Made by a program: the position numbers and the translations under genes. DNA of 64,000 bases from Sphaerisporangium fuscum (GTDB taxonomy: Bacteria > Actinomycetota > Actinomycetes > Streptosporangiales > Streptosporangiaceae): assembly GCF_018531465.1 (NCBI RefSeq), contig NZ_JAHDTF010000014.1, positions 124,001 to 188,000 of the forward strand, written 5' to 3'. Of this stretch, positions 1 through 7,313 are shown piece after piece. A model generated the notes under the pieces. That model was given only the letters and a program-made list of their open reading frames with translations, did no database searches and was not told the DNA's origin. Numbering within the stretch: position 1 is the stretch's first letter; every line of letters starts with the position of its first letter.

Positions 1-32
1 CGCCGCGCCTGACGCGGGCCCGGCGGGGCGGC

Positions 33-824
33 TCAGGCCTGGCCGGGCGCGGCGACCGGGTTGGGCACGGCCCCGCCGTACCTGCGGTCGCGCTTGGCGT
101 ACATCTCGCAGGCCTGCCACAGGTCGCGGCGGTCGAAGTCGGGCCAGAGCTGGTTGAGGAACACCATCTCGGCGTACGCCGACTGCCACAGCAGGAAGTT
201 GGAGGTGCGCTGCTCGCCGGAGGAGCGCACGAACAGGTCGACGTCGGGGATCTCCGGCTCGTCGAGGTAGCGGGCGAAGGCGCGCTCGGAGACCTTGGCG
301 GGGTTGACCCGACCGGCGGCGATGTCCTGGGCGAGGCGCACGGCCGCGTCGACGATCTCGGCCCGGCCGCCGTAGTTCACGCAGAACTGGAGCGTGAGGA
401 CCCGGTTGTCCTTCGTCATCTCCTCGGCGTCCTGCAGCTCCTTGATGACGCTCTTCCACAGCCGCCCGGGACGCCCGGCCCACCGCACCCGCACGCCCAT
501 GGCGTGCAGCTCGTCGCGGCGGCGCCTGATCACGTCGCGGTTGAACCCCATGAGGAAGCGGACCTCGTCCGGGGAGCGCCGCCAGTTCTCGGTGGAGAAG
601 GCGTACGCCGACAGGTTGGGGATGCCGAGCTCGATGGCGCCCTCGATCACGTCGAACAGCGACGCCTCGCCGGCCTTGTGCCCCTCGGTCCGGGGCAGGC
701 CCCGCGCCTTGGCCCAGCGCCCGTTGCCGTCCATCACGATGGCGACGTGCCGGGGGACGAGGTCCCTCGGGATCGCCGGCGGGACGGCCCCGGAGGGGTG
801 CGGTCTGGGCGGGCGGACGTTCAC
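33..824 (-). CDS. uppS: Isoprenyl (polyprenyl) diphosphate synthase, UppS family
   Basis: cis-Prenyltransferase that extends an allylic diphosphate with isopentenyl units to make the lipid carrier for peptidoglycan and arabinogalactan-type precursors; cytoplasmic face of the membrane. The 263-residue protein carries the family signatures: VAIVMDGNGRWAKARG near residue 28, with the catalytic Asp, then EGHKAG, YAFSTENWRR and, C-terminally, DLFVRSSGEQRTSNFLLWQ. The GTG start at 824 is preceded by AGGAG nine bases upstream. It lies 40 bp downstream of recO on the same strand, a common actinobacterial pair, so the two are probably co-transcribed. Actinomycetes often have two such enzymes (short Z-FPP and long decaprenyl types); the sequence alone does not settle chain length. 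Confidence 0.95.
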   Translation of the reverse strand: MNVRPPRPHPSGAVPPAIPRDLVPRHVAIVMDGNGRWAKARGLPRTEGHKAGEASLFDVIEGAIELGIPNLSAYAFSTENWRRSPDEVRFLMGFNRDVIRRRRDELHAMGVRVRWAGRPGRLWKSVIKELQDAEEMTKDNRVLTLQFCVNYGGRAEIVDAAVRLAQDIAAGRVNPAKVSERAFARYLDEPEIPDVDLFVRSSGEQRTSNFLLWQSAYAEMVFLNQLWPDFDRRDLWQACEMYAKRDRRYGGAVPNPVAAPGQA

Positions 825-864
825 GGGTGTTGTCTCCTGTGGGTGAAGTCTGGGAAGGACGTCG

Positions 865-1593
865 TCAGACGCGCTCGACGTGTCGTAGCGAGCGTATTCC
901 GTGTTCGAGGTGCCATTGGAGGTAAGCGGCCACCAGGCCGCTGCACTCTGTGCGGTGTCTCGGCTCGGAGGCGTCGGCCGAGTCCCAGTCGCCCCGGGTC
1001 AGGGCGATCATGAGGCCGATCGTCTCGGCGGCGGGCACGGCCGCGCCCGGCGGGCGGCAGCCGCCGCACACCACGCCGCCGGCGGCGATGGCGAAGGCCC
1101 TGATGGCGGGGGTCGAGCAGCGGGCGCAGGAGTCGAGCGCCGGGGCGTACCCGGCGACGGCGAGCGAGCGCAGGAAGTAGGCGTCGAGGACGAGCCGCGC
1201 CTCGTGGCCCCCCTCGACCAGGGTGCGCAGCCCGCCGACCAGCAGCAGGAACTGCCGGAGCGCGGGCTCCTTCTCCCCCACGGTGAGCCGGTCGGCGGTC
1301 TCCAGCATGGCGACGCCCGCGGTGTAGCGCGGGTAGTCGGACACCAGCGCCTCGCCGTACGGCCGGATCGTCTCGACCTGCGTGATCACGTCGAGCGAGC
1401 GCCCGGTGTGCAGTTGCAGGTCGATGTGGCTGAAGGGCTCCAGCCGGGCCCCGAACCTGGATTTGGTGCGGCGCACGCCGCGGGCGACACCCCGCACCTT
1501 GCCCGTGCGCTTGGTCAGGACCGTGACGATCCGGTCGGCCTCTCCCAGCTTCTGGGTGCGCAGCACGATGCCCTCGTCGCGGTAGAGGTTCAC
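865..1593 (-). CDS. recO: DNA repair protein RecO
   Basis: Mediator of RecFOR recombination that loads RecA on SSB-coated single-stranded DNA. The 242-residue protein begins with the RecO OB-fold (MNLYRDEGIVLRTQKLGEADRIVTVLT). A four-cysteine zinc knuckle follows at about residues 155-178, where SCARC pairs with CGGC. The N-terminal RGVRRTKSRFG segment is the basic DNA-binding strand typical of the family. The start is GTG at 1593; a TAGACT -10 box ends only six bases upstream, so the mRNA is probably leaderless. uppS follows downstream in the same direction. Confidence 0.95.
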   Translation of the reverse strand: MNLYRDEGIVLRTQKLGEADRIVTVLTKRTGKVRGVARGVRRTKSRFGARLEPFSHIDLQLHTGRSLDVITQVETIRPYGEALVSDYPRYTAGVAMLETADRLTVGEKEPALRQFLLLVGGLRTLVEGGHEARLVLDAYFLRSLAVAGYAPALDSCARCSTPAIRAFAIAAGGVVCGGCRPPGAAVPAAETIGLMIALTRGDWDSADASEPRHRTECSGLVAAYLQWHLEHGIRSLRHVERV

Positions 1594-1605
1594 CCGCCCA
1601 GTCTA
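1591..1605 (-). promoter_or_regulatory. Probable leaderless promoter of recO (-10 box)
   Basis: On the minus strand TAGACT (1605-1600) is followed after six bases by the GTG start codon of recO, the spacing expected when transcription begins at the start codon. No convincing -35 box and no Shine-Dalgarno sequence are seen. The remaining 1606-1842 stretch between recO and the divergent gene holds no further gene that I can support. Confidence 0.45.
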
Positions 1606-1842
1606 GGGAAGCGGCGCCCCTCGGCGGACGAATCGGCCACCGGGCGAGCGTTCCCGCCGGACATGTCCAGAAATGTGGCTGGAGGGGGCGCCGGAACCGG
1701 AAGAGAAGCCCTTTAAGCGACGAATCGATCTCGGGTCGCCCCTGGATGGCATCCTTTGGGAGAACAGTCACTAAACTTTGCCCCCTGGCGACACCCCCTC
1801 TTCGATCGCCTTCGCCCCCTGCACGCTGCCTGAAAGGGTGAC

Positions 1843-3411
1843 ATGACCCGCGTGGTCCTGCTGGGCGCCTCGCCCGGCTCTCCCGAACAGAACGTCCCGC
1901 CCGGTCACCTGGCGCTGACGTCGCTCCCCGGCTCGCCCACGGTCCTCGACCGGCTGTACGGCCAGGTCACCTCGATGGACCCCGAGCCCCTCGCCATCGT
2001 GCGCCCGGGCGAGGCCGGCGACCACCGGCGGTTCCCGGCACAGGTGGTGGAGTCACCCGACCTGGCGAGCGACCTCCGCGCCCTCGCCGACGCCGCCGAG
2101 GAAGCCACGGACAACCTGTTCCTCATGCCCACCGGCGCCGTCGTCCACGACGAGCTGATCTACCAGATCACCAAGGCCAAGCGGGCCGCGCTGGCGCTCA
2201 TCGTCAAGGAGCCGCGCGAGGAGGACGAGAACGGCGAGCGGGTCCAGCCCGACATCCCGATCGAGGAGGCCGAGCCCGAGATCGGCGACCGCTTCCTCGA
2301 AGGGCTGCCGGTGCGGGTACGCGCCGGCCGCTCCCGCGTGGTGTCGGTCGGGTCGGCCTACCACGCGGTGACCCGCCCGAACGCCGTGCTGCTCGGCCCC
2401 CTCCACCTGCACCAGCGCCACGCGGCCACCCTGGCCGAGGCCGCCCGCGAGCTGGCCGACATGGCCCACCTGTTCGGCCCCGAGGACGACATCGTCCAGC
2501 TGCTCGTGCTCGGCCTGGTCCGCCGGGGCGTCTCCGTCGGCATCCGCGGCCGCAGAGACCTCTTCTACAGCCGCGTCGGCACCCAGGCCGAGGCGGACGC
2601 CGCCGTGGCCGCCATGTCGGAGTTCGACGAGGACCGCGCGCGCCTGAACAACGCGGTCAAGGGCGCCGACGGCTTCTTCACCACCTACTTCGTCAGCACC
2701 TACTCCCGGTTCATCGCCCGCTGGGCGGCGCGCCGCGGGCTCACCCCCAACCAGGTCACCCTGATCTCGATCGCGCTCGGCGTGCTGTCGGCGGTGGCCT
2801 TCGCGACGGGCACGCGCGCGGGCTGGGTGGCGGGCGGCCTGCTGATCTACTTCGCGTTCGTCTTCGACTGCGTCGACGGTCAGCTCGCCCGGTACGCCCG
2901 CAAGTTCGGCGTCCTCGGCGCCTGGCTCGACGCCACGTTCGACCGGGCCAAGGAGTACGTCGTCTTCGCCGGTCTCGCCATCGGCTCGGTCGTCGCCGGC
3001 CAGGGCGACGTGTGGACGCTGGCTCTGGTCGCGCTGTCGGTCCAGTCCGTGCGGCACCTGCTCGACTTCTCCTTCGGCGCCGCCAACCGGCGCAAGCCGC
3101 CGAACCCGCTGCCCACCCTGGCGCTGAGCGTCGCCGACGACCGTCCGCTGCGCGACGCGCTGGAGAAGCGCCGTGTCTCCCGCAGCACCGGCGTGCGGGG
3201 GCTGCTCAAGCTGTGGACGAAGGCCGGCCGGTTCCGGGCCGTCCACTGGGCCCGCAAGATGATCGTCTTCCCCATCGGTGAGCGGTTCGCCGCCATCGCG
3301 ATCACCGCGGCTCTCTTCGAGCCCCGGGTCACGTTCCTCACCCTCGTGATCTGGGGTTGCGTCGCGGCCACCTACACCCTCACCGGACGTCTCATGAGGT
3401 CGCTCGCATGA
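1843..3411 (+). CDS. CDP-alcohol phosphotransferase with N-terminal nucleotidyltransferase-like region
   Basis: 522-residue membrane enzyme. The diagnostic CDP-alcohol phosphotransferase motif DxxDGxxAR(x8)GxxxDxxxD is complete at about residues 345-370 (FDCVDGQLAR ... GAWLDATFD), so the C-terminal half should transfer a phospho-alcohol from a CDP-activated donor at the membrane. The N-terminal ~250 residues are soluble, without a clear Walker or GxGxR motif. By position they resemble the nucleotidyltransferase half of bifunctional inositol-phosphate enzymes, but that is inference. GAAAGG lies eight bases before the ATG. The stop overlaps the start of the next gene (ATGA), so the two are translationally coupled. 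Substrate unknown. Confidence 0.8.
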   Translation: MTRVVLLGASPGSPEQNVPPGHLALTSLPGSPTVLDRLYGQVTSMDPEPLAIVRPGEAGDHRRFPAQVVESPDLASDLRALADAAEEATDNLFLMPTGAVVHDELIYQITKAKRAALALIVKEPREEDENGERVQPDIPIEEAEPEIGDRFLEGLPVRVRAGRSRVVSVGSAYHAVTRPNAVLLGPLHLHQRHAATLAEAARELADMAHLFGPEDDIVQLLVLGLVRRGVSVGIRGRRDLFYSRVGTQAEADAAVAAMSEFDEDRARLNNAVKGADGFFTTYFVSTYSRFIARWAARRGLTPNQVTLISIALGVLSAVAFATGTRAGWVAGGLLIYFAFVFDCVDGQLARYARKFGVLGAWLDATFDRAKEYVVFAGLAIGSVVAGQGDVWTLALVALSVQSVRHLLDFSFGAANRRKPPNPLPTLALSVADDRPLRDALEKRRVSRSTGVRGLLKLWTKAGRFRAVHWARKMIVFPIGERFAAIAITAALFEPRVTFLTLVIWGCVAATYTLTGRLMRSLA

Positions 3412-4127
3412 TCACCCACCCGCAGGCCCCCGCCACCGCCGTCCCCGACCCCGACGAGGAGCGCCGGCGCGTCCAGACGGCCCGCCTGCTCGCCTACCGC
3501 GACGACGGCCCTCTGGTGGCGCTCCTCCGCGGCAAGATGGGGCCCGGCCTGCCTCCGGTGCCTGCCGCGCTGGTCGCGCTGCTGGCCGTGGCGGCGATCG
3601 GCGTCGCCGGGCTGCTCGACGCCGGCACCGGGCCGATCATGCTGCTTCCCGTGCTCGTGATGGTGGTCCTGGTCGTCCCGAGCGCGGCGCGCGACCACCT
3701 CGGCCGGTTCGACTGGCTGGTCCCGCCGCTGATCAGGGGCGCGGAGTTCCTGACGATCCTGGTGCTGGGCCTGGCCGCCGGCAGCCCGAAGTGGCTGCTG
3801 TACGTGCTGATCTACGTCGTCGGCTACCACACCTACGACACGGTGTACCGCACCCGGCAGAGCATCTGGCCGGCCCCCTGGGTGTTCCAGGCCGGGCTCG
3901 GCTGGGAGGTCCGCCTGCTGCTGCTCGGCGTCGGCGCGGCGCTCGGCCTGATGACCTGGGTGGTCGCCGTGATGTGCGTCTACCTCGGCGTGCTGTTCGC
4001 CGTCGAGAGCATCACCAGCTGGGTGGGGCTCGACAAGCAGAGCGCCCTGGCCCAGGCCTCCGACGACCTGGAGGCCTCCCCCGAGGACGCCCTGGAGCAG
4101 GCCACCGGCGAGGCCGAGAAGGCCTGA
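3408..4127 (+). CDS. Multi-pass membrane protein, DUF5941-like, coupled to the CDP-alcohol phosphotransferase
   Basis: 239 residues starting at the ATG that overlaps the previous stop codon (ATGA). The protein has about five or six hydrophobic segments, first near residues 50-100 (VALLAVAAIGVAGLLDAG; IMLLPVLVMVVLVV), and ends in an acidic hydrophilic tail. The motif-like stretch YHTYDTVYRTRQ lies between the middle segments. I recognise it tentatively as DUF5941-type, a family seen with actinobacterial CDP-alcohol phosphotransferases. It may be a membrane partner or a split domain of the upstream enzyme. No catalytic residues are evident. Confidence 0.65.
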   Translation: MITHPQAPATAVPDPDEERRRVQTARLLAYRDDGPLVALLRGKMGPGLPPVPAALVALLAVAAIGVAGLLDAGTGPIMLLPVLVMVVLVVPSAARDHLGRFDWLVPPLIRGAEFLTILVLGLAAGSPKWLLYVLIYVVGYHTYDTVYRTRQSIWPAPWVFQAGLGWEVRLLLLGVGAALGLMTWVVAVMCVYLGVLFAVESITSWVGLDKQSALAQASDDLEASPEDALEQATGEAEKA

Positions 4128-4136
4128 CGGACCGGC

Positions 4137-4180
4137 GCGAGAAGGCCTGTGCGGAGAACCCTCCGCACCGGCCTTCTCGC
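4137..4180. terminator. Strong bidirectional hairpin terminator
   Basis: Long inverted repeat: GCGAGAAGGCC (4137-4147) plus GTGCGGAG (4149-4156) pair with CTCCGCAC (4161-4168) and GGCCTTCTCGC (4170-4180) around a four-base loop AACC, with a single mismatch. It sits between the convergent ends of the membrane gene (4127) and the ABC permease (4195) and should stop transcription from both sides. Confidence 0.85.
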
Positions 4181-4194
4181 GTCCCGGGGAACGG

Positions 4195-4920
4195 TCAGGC
4201 GTTCTCGCGCTGGAAGCGGTGCGTGCCGACGGCGACGGCGACGACCGCGAACACCGCGGTGACGCCGACACCCAGCAGCGCGGCGGTCGAGGTGTAGGAG
4301 CCGGCGAAGAACGCCCGCAGGGCCTCGACGATGTAGCGGAACGGGGTGAGCCGCGACAGCACGTCCAGCCAGGCCGGGGCGAGCGACATGGGCAGCAGCG
4401 CGCCCGACAGCAGGATGAGCGGCACCAGGACCGTGCTCATGATCGGGGCGAACAGGTCGGGGTTGAGGGTCAGCGCGGCGGCGTACGACAGCGAGGCCAG
4501 GCTCACCGCGAACAGCAGCACGACCGTCAGGCCGAGCAGCACGCCGGCCAGCGGGGCCCGCAGGCCGAAGGCGTAGCCGAGGACGACCAGCCCGGCGGCC
4601 TGGATGAGCAGGACGAGGACGTCCTTGGTCACGCGGCCGAGCAGCAGCGACATACGGCTCGCCGGGGTGACGCGCAGGCGTTCGAGCACGCCGGAGCGCT
4701 TGTCGAAGACGATGCCGAACCCGCTCATGCCCGCGCTGAGCAGTCCGAGCTGCACCAGCAGCCCCGGGACGAGGACGTCCCACGATCCGACGCCGCTGCG
4801 CGCGAAGAGCGGGCCGAACAGGACGAGGTACAGCACGGGCTGCAGGACCCCCATGACGATCCCGAGCTTGCTGCGCATGATGAGGCGGATCTCGTGACGG
4901 GCCAGGATCAGGGCGTTCAC
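4195..4920 (-). CDS. ABC-2 type exporter permease (DrrB-like)
   Basis: 241-residue integral membrane subunit of a drug or lipid-type ABC exporter; six hydrophobic segments. Sequence such as LERLRVTPASRMSLLLGR followed by PRRP-free loops and a late LSRLTPFRYIVEALRAFF matches the DrrB/ABC-2 pattern. I start it at the GTG at 4920 because GGAGGAG lies eight bases upstream; a longer reading to 5013 would add a proline-rich non-homologous head. The ATPase gene is directly upstream on the same strand. Exported substrate not predictable. Confidence 0.88.
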   Translation of the reverse strand: MNALILARHEIRLIMRSKLGIVMGVLQPVLYLVLFGPLFARSGVGSWDVLVPGLLVQLGLLSAGMSGFGIVFDKRSGVLERLRVTPASRMSLLLGRVTKDVLVLLIQAAGLVVLGYAFGLRAPLAGVLLGLTVVLLFAVSLASLSYAAALTLNPDLFAPIMSTVLVPLILLSGALLPMSLAPAWLDVLSRLTPFRYIVEALRAFFAGSYTSTAALLGVGVTAVFAVVAVAVGTHRFQRENA

Positions 4921-5011
4921 GCGGCGGACTCCTCCGGGGGGCAGGGCAGGGGCCGGGTGATCACGCGGCTTCCTCGGCGGCGGTGGGCGGGATTCATGCG
5001 GCGGACTCCTC
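4916..5011. repeat. 77-bp-spaced direct repeat at the ATPase/permease junction
   Basis: TTCACGCGGCGGACTCCTC (4916-4934) and TTCATGCGGCGGACTCCTC (4993-5011) differ in one base, with weaker similarity continuing for about 20 bp to the right of each. On the minus strand the second copy encodes the last residues and stop codon of the ATPase, and the first supplies the ribosome binding site and GTG start of the permease. This looks like a short tandem duplication that separated two once-overlapping genes. Confidence 0.6.
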
Positions 5012-5761
5012 ACGCAGGGCGCGGCCGGTGACGGCGAGGAAGACGTCGTCGAGCGTGGCGCCGGGACCGATCTCGGCCTTGAGCGCCTCCGGGGCGCCCT
5101 GCCTGACGATGCGCCCGGCGTCGATGATCAGCACGCGGTCGCACAGGGCGTCCGCCTCGTCGAGGTAGTGGGTGGAGAGGAAGACGGTCAGGCCGTCGTC
5201 CTCGCGCAGCCGTCTGATCTGGTCCCACAGGTCGGCCCTGCTCTGCGGGTCGAGCCCTGTGGTCGGCTCGTCCAGGAACAGCAGCCGCGGCCGGTGGATC
5301 AGTCCCATGGCGAGGTCGACGCGGCGGCGCTGGCCGCCGGAGAGGGTGACGGCCGGGCGGGCCTCCATGCCGGACAGGCCGAAGCCCGCCGTCAGCTCGG
5401 CGACGCGGGCGCGGGCCTCGGTGCGGCGCAGGCCGTACAGGCGGGCCTGGAGCTCGAGTTCCTCGCCGATCAGCGCCAGCGGGCCGACGGTGCCGCCCTG
5501 GGAGACGTAACCGATGCGCCGCCGTACCTCGACCGGCTCGGAGAGCAGGTCGTGACCGGCGACGGTGGCCGTCCCCCCGGTCGGGCGGAGCAGCGTGGTG
5601 AGCATGCGGAGGGTGGTGGTCTTGCCCGCTCCGTTGGGGCCGAGGAACCCGACGATCTCGCCTGGCGAGACGTCGAGGTCCACGCCCCGGACGGCTTCGA
5701 CGGCACCCGTCTTGGTGGTGAAGGTCCGGGCCAGACCTCTGGCGTGAATCATGTTGGGCAC
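4994..5761 (-). CDS. ABC exporter ATP-binding subunit (DrrA-like)
   Basis: 255-residue cytoplasmic ATPase. Walker A GPNGAGKT (about residue 41), signature LSGGQRRR (about 140), Walker B LLFLDEP (about 161), Q-loop region and H-loop STHYLDEAD are all intact. The C-terminal helix GATLDDVFLAVTGRALREE is typical of the DrrA daunorubicin-resistance subfamily. It is paired with the ABC-2 permease downstream. The start may be GTG at 5761 or ATG at 5752; no Shine-Dalgarno sequence precedes either. It is divergent from an Lrp-type regulator whose gene starts only 84 bp away, making that regulator a candidate controller. Confidence 0.92.
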   Translation of the reverse strand: MPNMIHARGLARTFTTKTGAVEAVRGVDLDVSPGEIVGFLGPNGAGKTTTLRMLTTLLRPTGGTATVAGHDLLSEPVEVRRRIGYVSQGGTVGPLALIGEELELQARLYGLRRTEARARVAELTAGFGLSGMEARPAVTLSGGQRRRVDLAMGLIHRPRLLFLDEPTTGLDPQSRADLWDQIRRLREDDGLTVFLSTHYLDEADALCDRVLIIDAGRIVRQGAPEALKAEIGPGATLDDVFLAVTGRALREESAA

Positions 5762-5845
5762 AGTAGCACCAAATTTGGAGTCACTTAAATTTTAAATCGA
5801 CCCCTAACTGTGTGCGAGGCCCGACGCGGCTGTATACAGGTCACC
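5762..5845. promoter_or_regulatory. Divergent promoter region with AT-rich palindrome
   Basis: Short intergenic region between the ABC ATPase (minus) and the Lrp regulator (plus). It contains the perfect palindrome CCAAATTTGG (5769-5778) and the AT-rich stretch TTAAATTTTAAATC (5785-5798), conspicuous in a GC-rich genome. TATACA (5833-5838) lies eight bases before the GTG at 5846 and could be the -10 box of a leaderless regulator transcript. The palindrome is a candidate operator for autoregulation. Confidence 0.4.
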
Positions 5846-6316
5846 GTGGAGTTGGATGCGCTTGATCGTGCGATTGTCGGAGCCCTGGTCGAGGACGCTC
5901 GATCGACGTACGCCGAGATCGGCCACCAGATCGGGTTGTCCGCCCCCGCGGTCAAACGACGCGTCGACCGCCTGCTGAGCAACGGCGCCATCACCGGCTT
6001 CACCGCCCGCGTCGAACCGTCGGCGCTGGGCTGGACGACCGAGGCGTACGTCGAGCTGTTCTGCCGCGGCAAGACCTCCCCCGCCGAGATCGGCACGGCC
6101 GTCACGCGCCACCCCGAGGTGATCTCCGCCTGCACGATCACCGGTGAGGCCGACGCGCTGCTGCACATCAGGGCCAAGGACGTGCGGCACGTCGAGCAGG
6201 TGATCGAGCGCGTCGCCGCGGAGCCGTTCGTCGTCCGCACCAAGAGCGCGATCGTGCTGTCACGGCTCATCGACGATCCGCCGCAGGTCCGCAGCGGGCC
6301 GGCCTCCGAGGACTGA
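5846..6316 (+). CDS. Lrp/AsnC family transcriptional regulator
   Basis: 156-residue regulator: an N-terminal helix-turn-helix (LDALDRAIVGALVEDARSTYAEIGHQIGLSAPAVKRRVDRLL) followed by a RAM/AsnC ligand-binding domain (VEPSALGWTTEAYVELF ... VISACTITGEADALLHIRAKDVRHVEQVIERV). I prefer the GTG at 5846 over a GTG at 5810 because it gives the usual short head before the HTH and sits right behind a -10-like TATACA. It lies immediately upstream of the guanidino hydrolase-rocD operon in the same direction, so it probably senses arginine, ornithine or a related amino acid. A hairpin terminator follows. Confidence 0.9.
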   Translation: MELDALDRAIVGALVEDARSTYAEIGHQIGLSAPAVKRRVDRLLSNGAITGFTARVEPSALGWTTEAYVELFCRGKTSPAEIGTAVTRHPEVISACTITGEADALLHIRAKDVRHVEQVIERVAAEPFVVRTKSAIVLSRLIDDPPQVRSGPASED

Positions 6317-6344
6317 GCGCCCCTCCACCTGGGGAGGGGCGCTC
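6315..6344 (+). terminator. Hairpin terminator after the Lrp gene
   Basis: GAGCGCCCCTCC (6315-6326) pairs perfectly with GGAGGGGCGCTC (6333-6344) around a six-base loop. It begins inside the stop region of the regulator gene and is followed by TT, separating the regulator from the next operon. Confidence 0.7.
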
Positions 6345-6374
6345 TTCGGGCGACCTAAACCACATCGCCGGTAC

Positions 6375-6471
6375 GCGCAATAAATCGCCGCGAAGAGGCG
6401 TGAGCGCGCAACCGATCCACACAAGCGCGCAATGGCCGCGCCTGGCCCGCACCCGTCGCCGTACCTACGCT
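6375..6471 (+). promoter_or_regulatory. Phased GCGCAA repeats and promoter of the arginine catabolic operon
   Basis: GCGCAA occurs at 6375-6380, 6406-6411 and 6427-6432; spacings of 31 and 21 bp place the copies on one face of the helix, as in Lrp operator arrays. TACGCT (6466-6471) is a plausible -10 box, which would put the last copy over the -35 position. The operon starts with ATG at 6513 behind GGAG. The assignment to the adjacent Lrp protein is inference. Confidence 0.4.
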
Positions 6472-6512
6472 GAAGCCATCCCCTGACCAGCCGTTATCCG
6501 ACGGAGTGATAC

Positions 6513-7313
6513 ATGGCGCCCACCCGGCATTACCTCATGTGCCGTCCCGACCACTTCACGGTCGAGTACGCGATCAACCCCTGGATGGACCCCTCGGCAG
6601 GGGCCGACGCCGCCACCGCGGTCAGCCAGTGGGAACGGTTGAAGGGCGCCTACGAGGAGCTCGGGCACAAGGTCAGTCTGATCGACCCGATCGAGGGTCT
6701 CCCGGACATGGTGTTCGCCGCCAACGGCGCCCTGGTCGTCGGCGGCCGGGTGTACGGCGCCCGGTTCGCCAACGCCGAGCGGGCCGCCGAGGGACCGGCC
6801 TACCTGCGCTGGTTCGTCGAGAACGGCTTCGAGAAGGTCATGGAGCCCACCGAGACCAACGAGGGCGAGGGAGACTTCCTCACCCTGGACGAGGTGGTGC
6901 TGGCCGGCACCGGATTCCGTACCGCGATCACCGCCCACAAGGAGGCCCAGGAGTTCCTCGGCCGTCCCGTGGTGACCCTCCAGCTGGTCGACCCCCGTTA
7001 CTACCACCTGGACACGGCGCTGTTCCCGATCGACGGGCGCAACGTCGCGTACTACCCGGGCGCCTTCTCCCCGGGCAGCCAGGAGGTGCTGCGGAGGATG
7101 TTCCCCGACGCCGTCATCGCCTCCGCGGAGGACGCGGCCGTGCTCGGGCTCAACGCCGTCAGCGACGGTCACAACGTCGTGATCAACGTCGAGGCCGGCG
7201 ACCTCGCCCTGGAGCTCAAGCGCCGGGGCCTGAACGTCATCCCCGTCGACCTGAGCGAGCTGCGCAAGGCCGGCGGCGGTCCCAAGTGCTGCACACTGGA
7301 GATCCGCGCATGA
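6513..7313 (+). CDS. Guanidino-group modifying hydrolase (DDAH / arginine dihydrolase family)
   Basis: 266-residue soluble enzyme of the amidinotransferase fold. Candidate catalytic residues are visible: His165 in YYHLD, Cys259/Cys260 in PKCCTLE, acidic residues in NEGEGDF (117-122) and Asp65 in GLPDMVFAAN. The usual automatic name would be dimethylarginine dimethylaminohydrolase. However, it has the N-terminal RPDHFTVEYAINPWM signature and Asn71, the features I recall for arginine dihydrolases of the ArgZ/AgrE type that convert arginine to ornithine plus ammonia and CO2. The next gene, overlapping by ATGA, is an ornithine aminotransferase, which would use ornithine but not citrulline. I therefore favour arginine dihydrolase; DDAH remains possible. 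Confidence 0.8.
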   Translation: MAPTRHYLMCRPDHFTVEYAINPWMDPSAGADAATAVSQWERLKGAYEELGHKVSLIDPIEGLPDMVFAANGALVVGGRVYGARFANAERAAEGPAYLRWFVENGFEKVMEPTETNEGEGDFLTLDEVVLAGTGFRTAITAHKEAQEFLGRPVVTLQLVDPRYYHLDTALFPIDGRNVAYYPGAFSPGSQEVLRRMFPDAVIASAEDAAVLGLNAVSDGHNVVINVEAGDLALELKRRGLNVIPVDLSELRKAGGGPKCCTLEIRA

